Source: JBJFCE01 sp964437825 (GTDB lineage Bacteria > Bacillota > Clostridia > Lachnospirales > Lachnospiraceae). Taken from it: a stretch of 27,818 nt of DNA. This document shows, piece after piece, positions 7,492 through 15,279 of the stretch (its first letter is position 1; the number at the start of each line of letters is the position of its first letter). The DNA is taken from positions 1 to 27,818 of the forward strand of contig CAYTIH010000035.1 in the NCBI GenBank assembly GCA_964437825.1. Direction: 5' to 3'. The notes beneath the pieces were generated by a model, which made no database searches, was not told the DNA's origin, and saw only the letters and a program-made list of their open reading frames with translations. A program made the position numbers and the translations under genes.

Positions 7492-8430
7492 ATGATAGCT
7501 GTTGATGTCTTGCTGCTGATTGTGGGCTTTGTTTTCTTGATCAAAGGGGCTGATTACTTTGTGGAAGGTGCGTCCCGGATTGCAGACAGGTTTCATATTC
7601 CACAGATTGTGATAGGACTTACCATTGTAGCCTTTGGAACCAGTGCGCCGGAGGCGGCAATCAGCATTGCAGCAGCAGTCAAGGGAACTGCGGGGATCGC
7701 GGTAGGAAATATTCTTGGCAGCAATGCGATGAACATTCTGCTGATTCTCGGAATTACCGCTTGTATCAGGACCTTAAGAGTTCAGGATAATACGGTAAAA
7801 TACGAAATGCCGTTTTTGATTCTGATTTCCGTGATATTGGCAGTCATGGGATTTCTGGAAGAACGTCTGATTTTGAGCTCCGGACTGATTCTGTGGGGAC
7901 TGCTTCTTTGCTTTTTTGGCTATCTGATTGTTCAGGCGAAAAAAGGAAGGAATGAAAGTGGGGAGGAGTGTAAGTCAGAGAAGAAGAATATCTGGCTTGT
8001 ACTGCTGATGACCGTCGGAGGACTGGCTGCAATCGTATTTGGCAGCGACTTGACAGTGGATCATGCGTCCGCCATTGCTGCGTTTCTCGGTATGAGCGAC
8101 AGACTGATCGGTCTGACGATTGTCGCATTCGGAACGTCGCTTCCCGAATTGATTACTTCGATTACGGCGGCCGGAAAAGGAAATGCGGATATCGCGATCG
8201 GCAACATTATCGGAAGCAATATTTTTAATATCCTGTTTGTCCTGGGAACAGCATCCCTGATTACGGAGATACCGTACAGCAGGGATTTTCTGACGGATGG
8301 GATGATCGGAATTGCCGCAGCAGCATTTTTGTTCCTTGCCACCTTCAGAAAAAAGGAATTACGAAGATCTGCGGGAGCGATTATGCTGATCTGCTATGCA
8401 GGATATTTTGGATATCTGTTGATCGCATAA
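7492..8430 (+). CDS. CaxA/YrbG-type Na+/Ca2+ exchanger family protein
   Basis: This is a membrane cation antiporter of the CaCA superfamily, exchanging Na+ or H+ (sometimes K+-dependent) for Ca2+. The 312-aa protein contains both diagnostic alpha-repeats: GTSAPE (49-54) with GNILGSN (72-78) in the first half, and GTSLPE with GNIIGSN in the second. About ten hydrophobic segments surround a charged central loop rich in K, E and S (KKGRNESGEECKSEKK). The start has a very strong AAGGAGGAGG ribosome site. It lies only 27 bases after potD with no terminator between, so it probably belongs to the polyamine operon. That pairing is unusual. Confidence 0.9.
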   Translation: MIAVDVLLLIVGFVFLIKGADYFVEGASRIADRFHIPQIVIGLTIVAFGTSAPEAAISIAAAVKGTAGIAVGNILGSNAMNILLILGITACIRTLRVQDNTVKYEMPFLILISVILAVMGFLEERLILSSGLILWGLLLCFFGYLIVQAKKGRNESGEECKSEKKNIWLVLLMTVGGLAAIVFGSDLTVDHASAIAAFLGMSDRLIGLTIVAFGTSLPELITSITAAGKGNADIAIGNIIGSNIFNILFVLGTASLITEIPYSRDFLTDGMIGIAAAAFLFLATFRKKELRRSAGAIMLICYAGYFGYLLIA

Positions 8431-8466
8431 ACGGAAAAGATGATAGGAAAGCAGATTAATGAAAGC

Positions 8467-8491
8467 GGGACAGAACTTCCGGTTCTGTCCC
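8467..8491 (+). other. 10-bp hairpin after the exchanger gene, no T-tract
   Basis: GGGACAGAAC (8467-8476) pairs perfectly with GTTCTGTCCC (8482-8491) around TTCCG. Only TTCAGC follows, so termination would be weak. It may mark the 3' end of the pot operon or a processing point before the small gene at 8525. Confidence 0.55.
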
Positions 8492-8524
8492 TTCAGCATA
8501 ATAGCTTTGGAATGGAGAGAAAAA

Positions 8525-8698
8525 ATGTCAAGCTGTGATAATTGTGTAAATTATGTATATGATGAGGACTATGAGTGCTATGTCTGTGATGTCAATCTGG
8601 ATGAGGATGATATGCAGAAGTTCCTCAGCGGAAGTAATTTTGAATGTTCTTATTTCCGTCTGGACGATGAGTATAAAGTCGTACGGCATCAGATGTAG
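8525..8698 (+). CDS. 57-aa cysteine-rich protein (DUF6472-like)
   Basis: This is a very small acidic protein with Cys at 4, 7, 18, 21 and 41, including two CxxC pairs (CDNC and CYVC), and many Asp, Glu and Tyr. Such spacing could bind zinc or an iron-sulfur centre, but no function is known to me. It resembles a short family common in Lachnospiraceae, which I remember as DUF6472. That name is from memory and uncertain. The ATG at 8525 is preferred over upstream 8459 because GGAGAG lies 5 bases before it and the upstream part overlaps the hairpin at 8467-8491. It lies 94 bases after the exchanger gene. Confidence 0.7.
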   Translation: MSSCDNCVNYVYDEDYECYVCDVNLDEDDMQKFLSGSNFECSYFRLDDEYKVVRHQM

Positions 8699-8717
8699 AC
8701 GGCAATCGGCAATTTGA

Positions 8718-8878
8718 GTCAGAGCCTCAAATATGCCATAATCGCATGGCATCGCAGTAAACTGCTCTGACATGGTGGATAGTGTCCGTTACGCCTGAAA
8801 CGGAGCGCAAGCGTGTCTGTGCTGTTTCTGTCATTTGTGCAATTTCAACAAAATCCAGTGAGTTTCGCAATTGCCTAT
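8718..8878. repeat. Structured dispersed intergenic repeat
   Basis: The outer arms GTCAGAGC (8718-8725) and GCTCTGAC (8764-8771) are a perfect 8-bp match. They enclose a second stem, ATGCCAT/ATGGCAT (8733-8739 and 8746-8752), and a small CAGT/ACTG hairpin. A further stem CCGTT/AACGG lies just outside. The far end (8861-8878) is the 18-bp word shared in inverted orientation with 2783-2800. No convincing gene occupies it: a 73-codon minus-strand frame crosses it but lacks a ribosome site. The region 8699-9030 otherwise holds only the direct repeats and the trpS promoter. Confidence 0.6.
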
Positions 8879-8890
8879 TGATTTTTATAT

Positions 8891-8934
8891 GTTCGGACGT
8901 GCATATGTTTGTAGGTTCGGACGTGCATATGTTT
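8891..8934 (+). repeat. Two 20-bp direct repeats upstream of trpS
   Basis: The 20-bp word beginning GTTCGGACGTGCATATG occurs at 8891-8910 and again, exactly, at 8915-8934, with GTAG between (24-bp period). The second copy ends 27 bases before the putative trpS -10 box, so the pair sits where an activator or upstream-binding repressor would bind. Confidence 0.85.
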
Positions 8935-8957
8935 AGCTGGAAGTCCATAGGAAAATG

Positions 8958-8966
8958 TGATAAAAT
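8958..8966 (+). promoter_or_regulatory. Putative extended -10 promoter of trpS
   Basis: TGATAAAAT (8958-8966) matches an extended -10 element (TG, one base, TAAAAT), and the full context is TGTGATAAAAT. The base stretch 17 bp upstream (TGGAAG) is a poor -35, which fits an extended -10 type or activator help from the repeats at 8891-8934. No T-box leader elements were recognised in the short leader. Confidence 0.45.
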
Positions 8967-9030
8967 AACAATATTAACCTAATAGGAAAGGGAAGCGTCC
9001 GAATGGACAAACGGGAGGAAACGATATATC

Positions 9031-10125
9031 ATGGCGAAATCGAAAATCATATTGACAGCCGACAGACCGACAGGGAGACTGCATGTAGGTCATTATGTCG
9101 GTTCTTTAAAAAGAAGGGTGGAATTACAAAACTCCGGTGAGTTTGAAAAAATATTTATTATGATTGCGGATGCGCAGGCACTCACGGATAATGCGGATAA
9201 TCCGGAGAAGGTTCGTCAGAATATTATAGAAGTGGCGCTGGATTATCTGGCGTGCGGAATTGATCCTGCAAAGTCCAATATTCTGATTCAGTCCCAGATT
9301 CCGGAGCTGACGGAGCTTACATTTTATTATATGAATTTGGTAACCGTATCAAGGCTTCAGAGAAATCCTACGGTAAAAAGCGAGATTCAAATGCGTAATT
9401 TTGAAGCGAGTATTCCGGTAGGCTTTTTCTGTTATCCGATCAGTCAGGCAGCTGATATTACCGCTTTCAAAGCGACAACTGTTCCGGTTGGTGAGGATCA
9501 GATGCCGATGCTTGAACAGGCCAAAGAGATAGTACATAAGTTTAACAGCGTTTATGGTGAGACTTTGGTTGAACCGGAGATTTTGCTTCCGGATAATAAG
9601 GCGTGTCTGCGGCTTCCGGGTATAGACGGAAAGGCGAAGATGAGCAAATCCCTTGGAAATTGTATCTATTTGTCCGATACAGCCGATGAGATAAAGAAAA
9701 AGGTGATGTCCATGTTCACCGATCCCAATCATCTGAGAGTGGAAGATCCGGGAAGGGTAGAAGGAAATCCTGTATTTATTTATCTCGATGCGTTCTGCAG
9801 GCAGGAGCAGTTTGAAAGGTATCTTCCGGAATATCAGAATCTTGACGAACTGAAGGAACATTATACCCGCGGCGGACTTGGTGATGTGAAGGTAAAGAAA
9901 TTCCTGAATAATGTATTGCAGGAGGAGCTTGAGCCGATCAGAAACCGTAGGAAGGAATTAGAAAAAGATATTCCTGCTGTTTATGATATATTAAAAGCAG
10001 GAACTCAGGCAGCAAAGGAAGCTGCTGCTAAGACTATGGATGAAGTAAAGGCTGCTATGAAGATTAATTATTTTGAGGATCTTGATCTGATTCATGCACA
10101 GGCAGAGAAATTTACGAAAGAGTGA
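9031..10125 (+). CDS. trpS: Tryptophanyl-tRNA synthetase
   Basis: This enzyme charges tRNA-Trp with tryptophan using ATP in the cytosol. The 364-aa protein is a class I synthetase with the HIGH-type signature HVGH (18-21, in TGRLHVGHYVGSL) and KMSKS (203-207). GEDQMPMLEQ, part of the usual trpS core, is also present. It is slightly longer than the roughly 330 aa of the common type and matches the variant beginning with DRPTGRLHVGH seen in many clostridia. The ATG at 9031 follows GGGAGGAAACGATATATC. It is followed after 3 bases by the GH25 gene, with no terminator between them. Confidence 0.96.
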   Translation: MAKSKIILTADRPTGRLHVGHYVGSLKRRVELQNSGEFEKIFIMIADAQALTDNADNPEKVRQNIIEVALDYLACGIDPAKSNILIQSQIPELTELTFYYMNLVTVSRLQRNPTVKSEIQMRNFEASIPVGFFCYPISQAADITAFKATTVPVGEDQMPMLEQAKEIVHKFNSVYGETLVEPEILLPDNKACLRLPGIDGKAKMSKSLGNCIYLSDTADEIKKKVMSMFTDPNHLRVEDPGRVEGNPVFIYLDAFCRQEQFERYLPEYQNLDELKEHYTRGGLGDVKVKKFLNNVLQEELEPIRNRRKELEKDIPAVYDILKAGTQAAKEAAAKTMDEVKAAMKINYFEDLDLIHAQAEKFTKE

Positions 10126-10128
10126 TTG

Positions 10129-11289
10129 ATGAAAGATATGGGACAGAACCAGAGAAATGAAATGAGAGAAATGAATCAAATGAAATCGGCTGTCCGTACG
10201 CCAAAGCAGAAAAGAGAAAGGAAGAGAAGCATTGCAATTGTTTTTTTTGCAATGCTTTCTTTTCTGGAAATCTTTGGATGCGCTGCAATATTCTGTTATT
10301 ACAGTCAGGAGAATCGAAAGCTTCAGGAACGTGTGGTAGAGGCGCGGACAAGCCTTGAGTCGTATCAAAACGGTTCCATATATACGCAGGAGGAAATAAA
10401 CCGGATGCTGGAGGAGGCGAGGACCGGAGCTTCTTTGGAGACTTCGCAGGAATATCTGGATAAGCTCAAGGAGCTGATGTTAAGCGGAGAAGGAACCGTC
10501 AATATGCTGCGATATTTCTTTCCGGAGCAGATCGTTTTTGCAAATTCCGGAAGTTACTACATTATGGATGTGAATGAAACGCTTGACAGACATTCATATA
10601 AAACGGAAAATATCGTTGTTACAGACGATCAGATTTATGAATATTATGAAGACGGTAATCGGGTTTCCCGAAAGGGGATTGATGTCTCCAGCTTTCAGGG
10701 AAACATTGATTGGGAGAAGGTTGCGGCAGACGGCGTGGAATTTGCGATCATCCGAATGGGAATCCGTGGTTATGGGTCGGGCAAGCTGGTTGTGGATGAG
10801 CAATTTGTGAACAATATGGAGGGAGCATTGGCTGCGGGGATTGATGTGGGAGTTTATTTTTTCACAGCAGCAATCAGCGAGCAGGAGGCCGTGGAGGAAG
10901 CGGAATTTCTTTTAGAGGCGATGGAACCCTTTCAGATACGATGCACAGTGGTACTGGATGTAGAAGATGTTAACTCAGACAGTGCCAGAACCAATGTTTT
11001 GTCGCAGGAGCAGTGGACGGATCATGCGATTGCTTTTTGCGAGCGTATCAAATCAGAAGGCTATACCCCGATGATATATGGGAATATGCAGTCTTTTTTG
11101 TTGATGCTGAGTTTGGAACGACTGGAAGAATATGATAAGTGGTTTGCAGCTTATACCCCCTATTTCTATTATCCCTATGATTTTGAAGTATGGCAGTATT
11201 CCGATCAGGGTACAGTGGACGGCATTGCTGATGACGTTGATCTGAATATCAGTTTTTATGACTGGTCCAGTATCAGAGTTGGACAGTAG
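10129..11289 (+). CDS. Membrane-anchored GH25 muramidase (lysozyme)
   Basis: Family 25 enzymes hydrolyse the MurNAc-GlcNAc bond of peptidoglycan. The protein (386 aa from the ATG at 10129) has a basic cytosolic N-terminus (KQKRERKR). One membrane helix spans about residues 33-57, a short coiled region covers about 60-115, and the GH25 barrel begins at KGIDVSSFQG (D185). The catalytic DxE pair is in VLDVEDV (D277, E279), and EVWQYSDQG with DDVDLN closes the domain. The lack of a cleavage site suggests it stays anchored and faces the wall. A TTG at 10126 is an alternative start. The ribosome site is weak (GAAAGAG), so translation may be coupled to trpS. Confidence 0.92.
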   Translation: MKDMGQNQRNEMREMNQMKSAVRTPKQKRERKRSIAIVFFAMLSFLEIFGCAAIFCYYSQENRKLQERVVEARTSLESYQNGSIYTQEEINRMLEEARTGASLETSQEYLDKLKELMLSGEGTVNMLRYFFPEQIVFANSGSYYIMDVNETLDRHSYKTENIVVTDDQIYEYYEDGNRVSRKGIDVSSFQGNIDWEKVAADGVEFAIIRMGIRGYGSGKLVVDEQFVNNMEGALAAGIDVGVYFFTAAISEQEAVEEAEFLLEAMEPFQIRCTVVLDVEDVNSDSARTNVLSQEQWTDHAIAFCERIKSEGYTPMIYGNMQSFLLMLSLERLEEYDKWFAAYTPYFYYPYDFEVWQYSDQGTVDGIADDVDLNISFYDWSSIRVGQ

Positions 11290-11323
11290 ACCTTGTTCCG
11301 GAAATTGAGAATAAAATCCATAT

Positions 11324-11357
11324 AAAAAACGGAGCCTGAAAATTCAAGTTCCGTTTT
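11324..11357 (-). terminator. Terminator of tRNA-Arg, possibly bidirectional
   Basis: The plus strand shows AAAACGGA-GC...GT-TCCGTTTT. Read on the minus strand, the stem is followed by six T and directly follows the tRNA. On the plus strand it also ends the GH25 gene, with a shorter T-run. Confidence 0.8.
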
Positions 11358-11359
11358 CA

Positions 11360-11433
11360 CGTGCGTTAGAGGATTCGAACCCCCGACCTTTTGGTCCGTA
11401 GCCAAACGCTCTATCCAGCTGAGCTAAACGCAC
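11360..11433 (-). tRNA. tRNA-Arg (anticodon ACG)
   Basis: On the minus strand the acceptor arms GTGCGTT (11427-11433) and AACGCAC (11361-11367) pair fully. The D-arm is GCTCAGCTGGATAGAGC. The anticodon loop CTACGGA sits on a TTTGG/CCAAA stem and gives anticodon ACG. The T-loop TTCGAAT lies on a G-rich stem. The discriminator base is G, and no CCA is encoded. Confidence 0.95.
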
Positions 11434-11455
11434 ATCTGTTTTAGACAGCAAATAT

Positions 11456-11484
11456 ATATTACGTTATATTGTGAACTTTGTCAA
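11456..11484 (-). promoter_or_regulatory. Promoter of tRNA-Arg(ACG)
   Basis: On the minus strand TTGACA (11479-11484) and TAATAT (11456-11461) are separated by 17 bp, ending 22 bases upstream of the tRNA. Confidence 0.8.
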
Positions 11485-11529
11485 CCGGAAAATTCATTTT
11501 AGGTTTCAAAAACTTGAGAGCTGCGAAAT

Positions 11530-11558
11530 TTCAAAAAGCTTGTGACCTATGGTACAAT
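11530..11558 (+). promoter_or_regulatory. Putative promoter of the XRE regulator gene
   Basis: TTCAAA (11530-11535), a 17-bp spacer and TACAAT (11553-11558) are present. The -10 is extended (TATGGTACAAT). The promoter is divergent from the tRNA-Arg promoter. Confidence 0.6.
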
Positions 11559-11608
11559 GGAATGGCATCGGAGTTAAATAACCACAGGGGAAAATGGAGT
11601 GAAGATAT

Positions 11609-12181
11609 ATGAAACCAGAACTTGCTGCGGCATTAAAAGCAGCCAGACTTCGCAGCGGTCTGCGTCAGGAGGATGTTGCGAAAGAAATCGGTGTTAAGAG
11701 AAGTACGATCGGGAACTATGAGAATGGCAGTTCCACTCCTGATATGGAACGTTACATACAAATGTGCCGCCTGTATCATGAAAATTATATTACGCTTGCG
11801 GAATCTGTCTATGGTGCATCGAAAAGCAGGGATAGTACGGAGAATGAAGAACGAGGCGCTCTCATTGAAGCGATCGTGAATCTTCTGTCCCAAGTGGAGA
11901 CGAAAACCTTGCGTGAACTGGAATGGGTTATTTCAGGACGGCATCAGGTGGATTTGGTTTCGCTGATGCAGATGATTTTGATATATTTACATTTGGATCT
12001 ATCGCACAGGACGCATTGCGTTGAGTGGATGTACGGAACGCTTTCTTTTCTGCGGGAGCAGGACAGATGTATTAATAAGGGTGATATGGAGCCTGATATT
12101 GATTTATTGAATAAAGCAATGCAGAGAGTGCTGAATGCACAGTCGGAGCTATTATCGCCGGGGGGAAAGCTGTTGTATTGA
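11609..12181 (+). CDS. XRE-family helix-turn-helix protein
   Basis: This is a small putative transcription regulator of 190 aa. Residues about 5-60 form an XRE/Cro-type DNA-binding domain (RLRSGLRQEDVAKEIGV, then RSTIGNYENGSSTPD). The remaining 130 residues are mainly helical and match no domain I recognise, so they may be a dimerisation or ligand-sensing part. The start follows GGAGTGAAGATAT. It stands alone behind an extended -10 promoter and is closed by the terminator at 12305-12345, convergent with the cellobiose phosphorylase gene. Its target is unknown, and no palindromic site was found in its own short leader. Confidence 0.85.
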   Translation: MKPELAAALKAARLRSGLRQEDVAKEIGVKRSTIGNYENGSSTPDMERYIQMCRLYHENYITLAESVYGASKSRDSTENEERGALIEAIVNLLSQVETKTLRELEWVISGRHQVDLVSLMQMILIYLHLDLSHRTHCVEWMYGTLSFLREQDRCINKGDMEPDIDLLNKAMQRVLNAQSELLSPGGKLLY

Positions 12182-12304
12182 TTTGTGTTAAGTCCCATGA
12201 GCGGAATTTGCTGCTTGGCCGAATGAACATGGAAATATCATGCTTGCGAAGCAATGTTTTCATATCAGCGGAATAAGTAATATATCGAAAAAGAAAAACA
12301 GTAT

Positions 12305-12345
12305 AAAAGTGCAGCGGCCTAAATAAACCGCTGCACTTTTTGAAC
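12305..12345. terminator. Bidirectional terminator between convergent genes
   Basis: A perfect 13-bp stem AAAAGTGCAGCGG (12305-12317) with its complement (12328-12340) flanks a 10-base loop. T-runs follow on both strands: five T on the plus side (12337-12341) and four T on the minus side. It serves the XRE gene and probably the cellobiose phosphorylase gene. Confidence 0.88.
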
Positions 12346-12350
12346 TTTTT

Positions 12351-12442
12351 TCTTAACCCGTCGTTACAACAACTTGTAAATTTCTTCGCCAAAGGCAAAG
12401 ATCTTAACCCATCGTTACGACAACATTGTAAATTTCTTTGCC
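12351..12442. repeat. Duplicated 3' end of the cellobiose phosphorylase gene
   Basis: The last 41 bases of the coding region and its stop (12402-12442) are repeated just downstream (12351-12390), with three substitutions and one missing base. The outer copy lies after the stop codon and its frame is broken, so it is an untranslated duplicate. Confidence 0.85.
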
Positions 12443-14842
12443 TTTTTGGTACGGAATCACGCATCCGTCCACCGTTTTGCCGTCTACGGTCATGCTGACA
12501 ACGCCTTTTTCCACATTGTTCGGGTTCTTTACTTCAATGTTGTAGGTTCCTTCGCGGAACTTTCTGGTTACTTTGAAGTCACCAAAACCGGTAGGTACGC
12601 AAGGATTTACGGACAATCCGTTGTGAGTAGGGTATACACCCAGAATGTACTGGGAAATATTAACAAAGGTCCATGCGGCCGTACCCGTAAGCCAGCTGTT
12701 CTTTCCTTCACCGTGGAATTTTGCATCACGTCCGGCAACCATCTGGCAGTAGATGTAAGGCTCCGTTCTGTGGATTTCACTGATTTCCTCTGTGTAAGCA
12801 GGACAGGTCTTTTTGTAGATCTCAAATGCACGATCGCCGCGTCCGATTACGGTCTCTGCAATGGAAACCCAAGGGTTGTTGTGACAGAAAATACCTGCAT
12901 TTTCCTTGTATCCGGGCGGATAGGAGGAAACTTCGCCGAGCTCTTCGTGGTATTTGGTATATGCGGGCTGAAGGATCATGATACCGTAATCCGTATCCAG
13001 CTTTTCCTTTACGGAATCCAGAGCTTTCTTTGCTTCTCCGGTTTCTACGCCGACGCCTGCCAGTACGCAGAAGCCCTGAGGCTCGATATAGATCTGGCCT
13101 TCTTCGCATTCCTTACTGCCGACTTTATTTCCGTAAGAATCATAAGCACGTACGAACCATTCGCCGTCCCAGCCTGCATCGGAGAGGAGAACCTTGCTCA
13201 TCTCCTCTACTTCTGCAAGTGCTCTTTCGGCTTCTTCGTTCTTACCCTGCAGTTTGCACAGATCTGCATATTCCTGACCGTATTTTACAAACATACCGCC
13301 GATGAATACGGATTCTGCAACCGGTCCTTCAGAAGGACCGAAGGTCTGGAAAGATTCACCGGGATGTAAGGAATGGCAGTTAAGATTCAGACAGTCATTC
13401 CAGTCTGCACGGCCGATTAACGGAAGTTTGTGAGGTCCTTTGTGGTTTACAATATAATCAAAGGAGCGTTTCAGATGGTCCATTAAAGGAGTTGCCTTGC
13501 TTTCATCGTTGTCAAAAGGTACCAGCTGGTCCAGAATGGTCATATCACCGGTTTCACGTACATATGCGCTGGTGCCGGCGATCAGCCACAAGGGGTCATC
13601 GTTAAAGCCGGAACCGATATCGGAGTTTCCTTTTTTGGTAAGAGGCTGATACTGATGATATGCTGATCCGTCCTCAAACTGAGTGGAAGCGATATCGATG
13701 ATTCTCTGTCTTGCACGGTCCGGGATCAGATGAACGAAACCAAGAAGATCCTGGCAGGAATCTCTAAAGCCCATACCGCGGCCGATACCCGATTCATAAT
13801 AAGAAGCGGAACGGCTCATGTTAAAGGTTACCATACACTGGTACTGATTCCAGATATTTACCATACGGTTTACCTTATCATTGGATGAGGTAACGGTATA
13901 TTTTGCAAGAAGTGTTTTCCAGTAGTCCTGAAGCTCGGCAAAGGACTTCTCTACATCACTGTCCGTCCGGAATTTTGCAAGTAATTCTTTTGCGGGTTTC
14001 TTCTTTACGACATTTGGAGCGTCCCATTTGTCATCATCCGGATTTTCGCAGTAGCCAAGAACGAATACAAAGGATTTGCTCTCTCCGGGCTGTAAGGTTA
14101 TGTTGATCTGGTGGGAAGCGATCGGAGACCAGCCGCTTGCCATGCTGTTCTTTGCCTGACCGTTTTCTACGACCTCGGGGTCGGCGCCGCTCTTATATGC
14201 ACCGATAAACTCACTGCGGATAGTATCGAAACCGTCAATAGGACTGTTTACGGAAAAGATTGCATAATGATTTCTACGCTCCCGGTATTCTGTCTTGTGG
14301 TAAATGGTGGAACCTTCTACCTCAACTTCACCGGTGCTTAAATTACGCTGAAAATTTCTGGAATCATCATCCGCATTCCAGAGACACCACTCTACATAAG
14401 AGAACAGTTTGATCTCTTTTGCAGCGCTGGAATTATTTGTCAGCTTCACCTGATTGATTTCACAGTTATCATTTAAAGGAACAAAAGCAAGAACGGATGC
14501 TTCCAAACCGTTTTTGGAAGAAGTAAAGCGGCTGTATCCGATACCATGGCGGCATTCATAGGAATCCAGATCTGCCTTTACAGGCTGCCAGCCGGGATTC
14601 CAGATAGCATCCCCGTCTTTAATATAGTAGTATTTGCCGTTGCAGTCGTAAGGAACATCGTTATAGCGGTACCTGGTGATACGCAAAAGCTTTGCATCCT
14701 TATAAAAGGTATATCCGCCGCATGTGTTGGAAATGAGAGAAAAAAACTCATTGCAGCCAAGATAATTGATCCATGGGAGCGGAGTTTTGGGTGTGGTGAT
14801 GACGTATTCCTGATTGGCGTCATCGAAATAACCAAATTTCAT
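12404..14842 (-). CDS. cbp: Cellobiose phosphorylase (GH94)
   Basis: This cytosolic enzyme splits cellobiose with phosphate into glucose-1-phosphate and glucose, saving one ATP. The 812-aa length equals that of clostridial cellobiose phosphorylases, and the protein reads as a close relative throughout (YECRHG, HKTEYRERRNHYA, MVTFNMSRSASY). It has GMGFRDS (RDS at 360-362) and the catalytic general-acid Asp in RADWNDCLN (D483). The length and the WNDCLN context argue against cellodextrin phosphorylase (much longer) and chitobiose phosphorylase. The ATG at 14842 is chosen because AAAGGAG precedes it. An upstream frame to 14917 lacks support. It is divergent from the LacI regulator, and the likely operator is at 14941-14966. 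The tail is duplicated downstream. Confidence 0.95.
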   Translation of the reverse strand: MKFGYFDDANQEYVITTPKTPLPWINYLGCNEFFSLISNTCGGYTFYKDAKLLRITRYRYNDVPYDCNGKYYYIKDGDAIWNPGWQPVKADLDSYECRHGIGYSRFTSSKNGLEASVLAFVPLNDNCEINQVKLTNNSSAAKEIKLFSYVEWCLWNADDDSRNFQRNLSTGEVEVEGSTIYHKTEYRERRNHYAIFSVNSPIDGFDTIRSEFIGAYKSGADPEVVENGQAKNSMASGWSPIASHQINITLQPGESKSFVFVLGYCENPDDDKWDAPNVVKKKPAKELLAKFRTDSDVEKSFAELQDYWKTLLAKYTVTSSNDKVNRMVNIWNQYQCMVTFNMSRSASYYESGIGRGMGFRDSCQDLLGFVHLIPDRARQRIIDIASTQFEDGSAYHQYQPLTKKGNSDIGSGFNDDPLWLIAGTSAYVRETGDMTILDQLVPFDNDESKATPLMDHLKRSFDYIVNHKGPHKLPLIGRADWNDCLNLNCHSLHPGESFQTFGPSEGPVAESVFIGGMFVKYGQEYADLCKLQGKNEEAERALAEVEEMSKVLLSDAGWDGEWFVRAYDSYGNKVGSKECEEGQIYIEPQGFCVLAGVGVETGEAKKALDSVKEKLDTDYGIMILQPAYTKYHEELGEVSSYPPGYKENAGIFCHNNPWVSIAETVIGRGDRAFEIYKKTCPAYTEEISEIHRTEPYIYCQMVAGRDAKFHGEGKNSWLTGTAAWTFVNISQYILGVYPTHNGLSVNPCVPTGFGDFKVTRKFREGTYNIEVKNPNNVEKGVVSMTVDGKTVDGCVIPYQKGKEIYNVVVTMG

Positions 14843-14940
14843 AGATTCGTTCTCCTTTTTGATATTTTTGATTGATGTGAAATTTGTCGGCGTGGAAAAC
14901 ACAAACTTCATAATCAATACGGCTCCGGTAAAAATGAAAT

Positions 14941-14966
14941 ACGAAAACGTTTAAGATAACGTTTCG
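14941..14966. promoter_or_regulatory. Putative LacI-family operator of the cellobiose phosphorylase gene
   Basis: ACGAAAACGTTTAAG (14941-14955) matches the word at 15280-15294 at 13 of 15 positions. Here it also forms an inverted repeat with AACGTTTCG (14958-14966). It lies 35-60 bases downstream of the cbp -10 box, a roadblock position. Confidence 0.65.
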
Positions 14967-15000
14967 GCGATATCGATGAATATGTATTCCACTGCAACTG

Positions 15001-15029
15001 ATTATACAAAACAAATAGCGAAAAATCAA
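15001..15029 (-). promoter_or_regulatory. Promoter of the cellobiose phosphorylase gene
   Basis: On the minus strand TTGATT (15024-15029), a 17-bp spacer and a perfect TATAAT (15001-15006) are present. The leader to the ATG is about 150 bases and includes the operator. Confidence 0.72.
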
Positions 15030-15243
15030 TAAAAAAACGAACCTGTCGGCAGCAGAAAAATAGTGTACGCAGTGCAGCATAATAGAGAAGGGAACGGAAA
15101 GAAGCCTGTGAAAAAAACTGCGGCACCGTTTGTGCACGTCATAGGAATCAAAATTGAATTGGTAAAATATACAAATTATGAAAAACATCTCTGTTAAAGT
15201 TTTACAAAAAAATGAAAAATATATAAAAATGCACAATAAAAGA

Positions 15244-15272
15244 TTGAAAAAGTATAAAAAATGTAATATACT
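15244..15272 (+). promoter_or_regulatory. Promoter of the LacI-family regulator gene
   Basis: TTGAAA (15244-15249), a 17-bp spacer and TATACT (15267-15272) are present. The operator-like word at 15280-15294 covers the predicted start site. Confidence 0.72.
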
Positions 15273-15279
15273 TACAATT

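Noticed and set aside
6943..7596. A 217-codon minus-strand frame opposite potD
   Set aside because: It is antisense to potD and the start of the exchanger, with histidine/isoleucine-rich composition and no ribosome site.
8727..8948. A 73-codon minus-strand frame across the dispersed repeat
   Set aside because: No ribosome site is present, and it is made of the repeat and the 20-bp direct repeats. Similar spurious small proteins arise wherever such repeats occur.
8935..9030. A T-box riboswitch before trpS
   Set aside because: No conserved T-box sequence or specifier hairpin could be recognised, and the leader is too short for one.
12446..13369. A 307-codon plus-strand frame opposite the cellobiose phosphorylase gene
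   Set aside because: It is fully antisense to a clear enzyme gene, with cysteine- and phenylalanine-rich composition typical of a shadow frame.
14843..14917. A 25-codon N-terminal extension of cellobiose phosphorylase
   Set aside because: The ATG at 14842 has the ribosome site and the family start MKFGYFDD. The extension is unrelated to the family and has no ribosome site.
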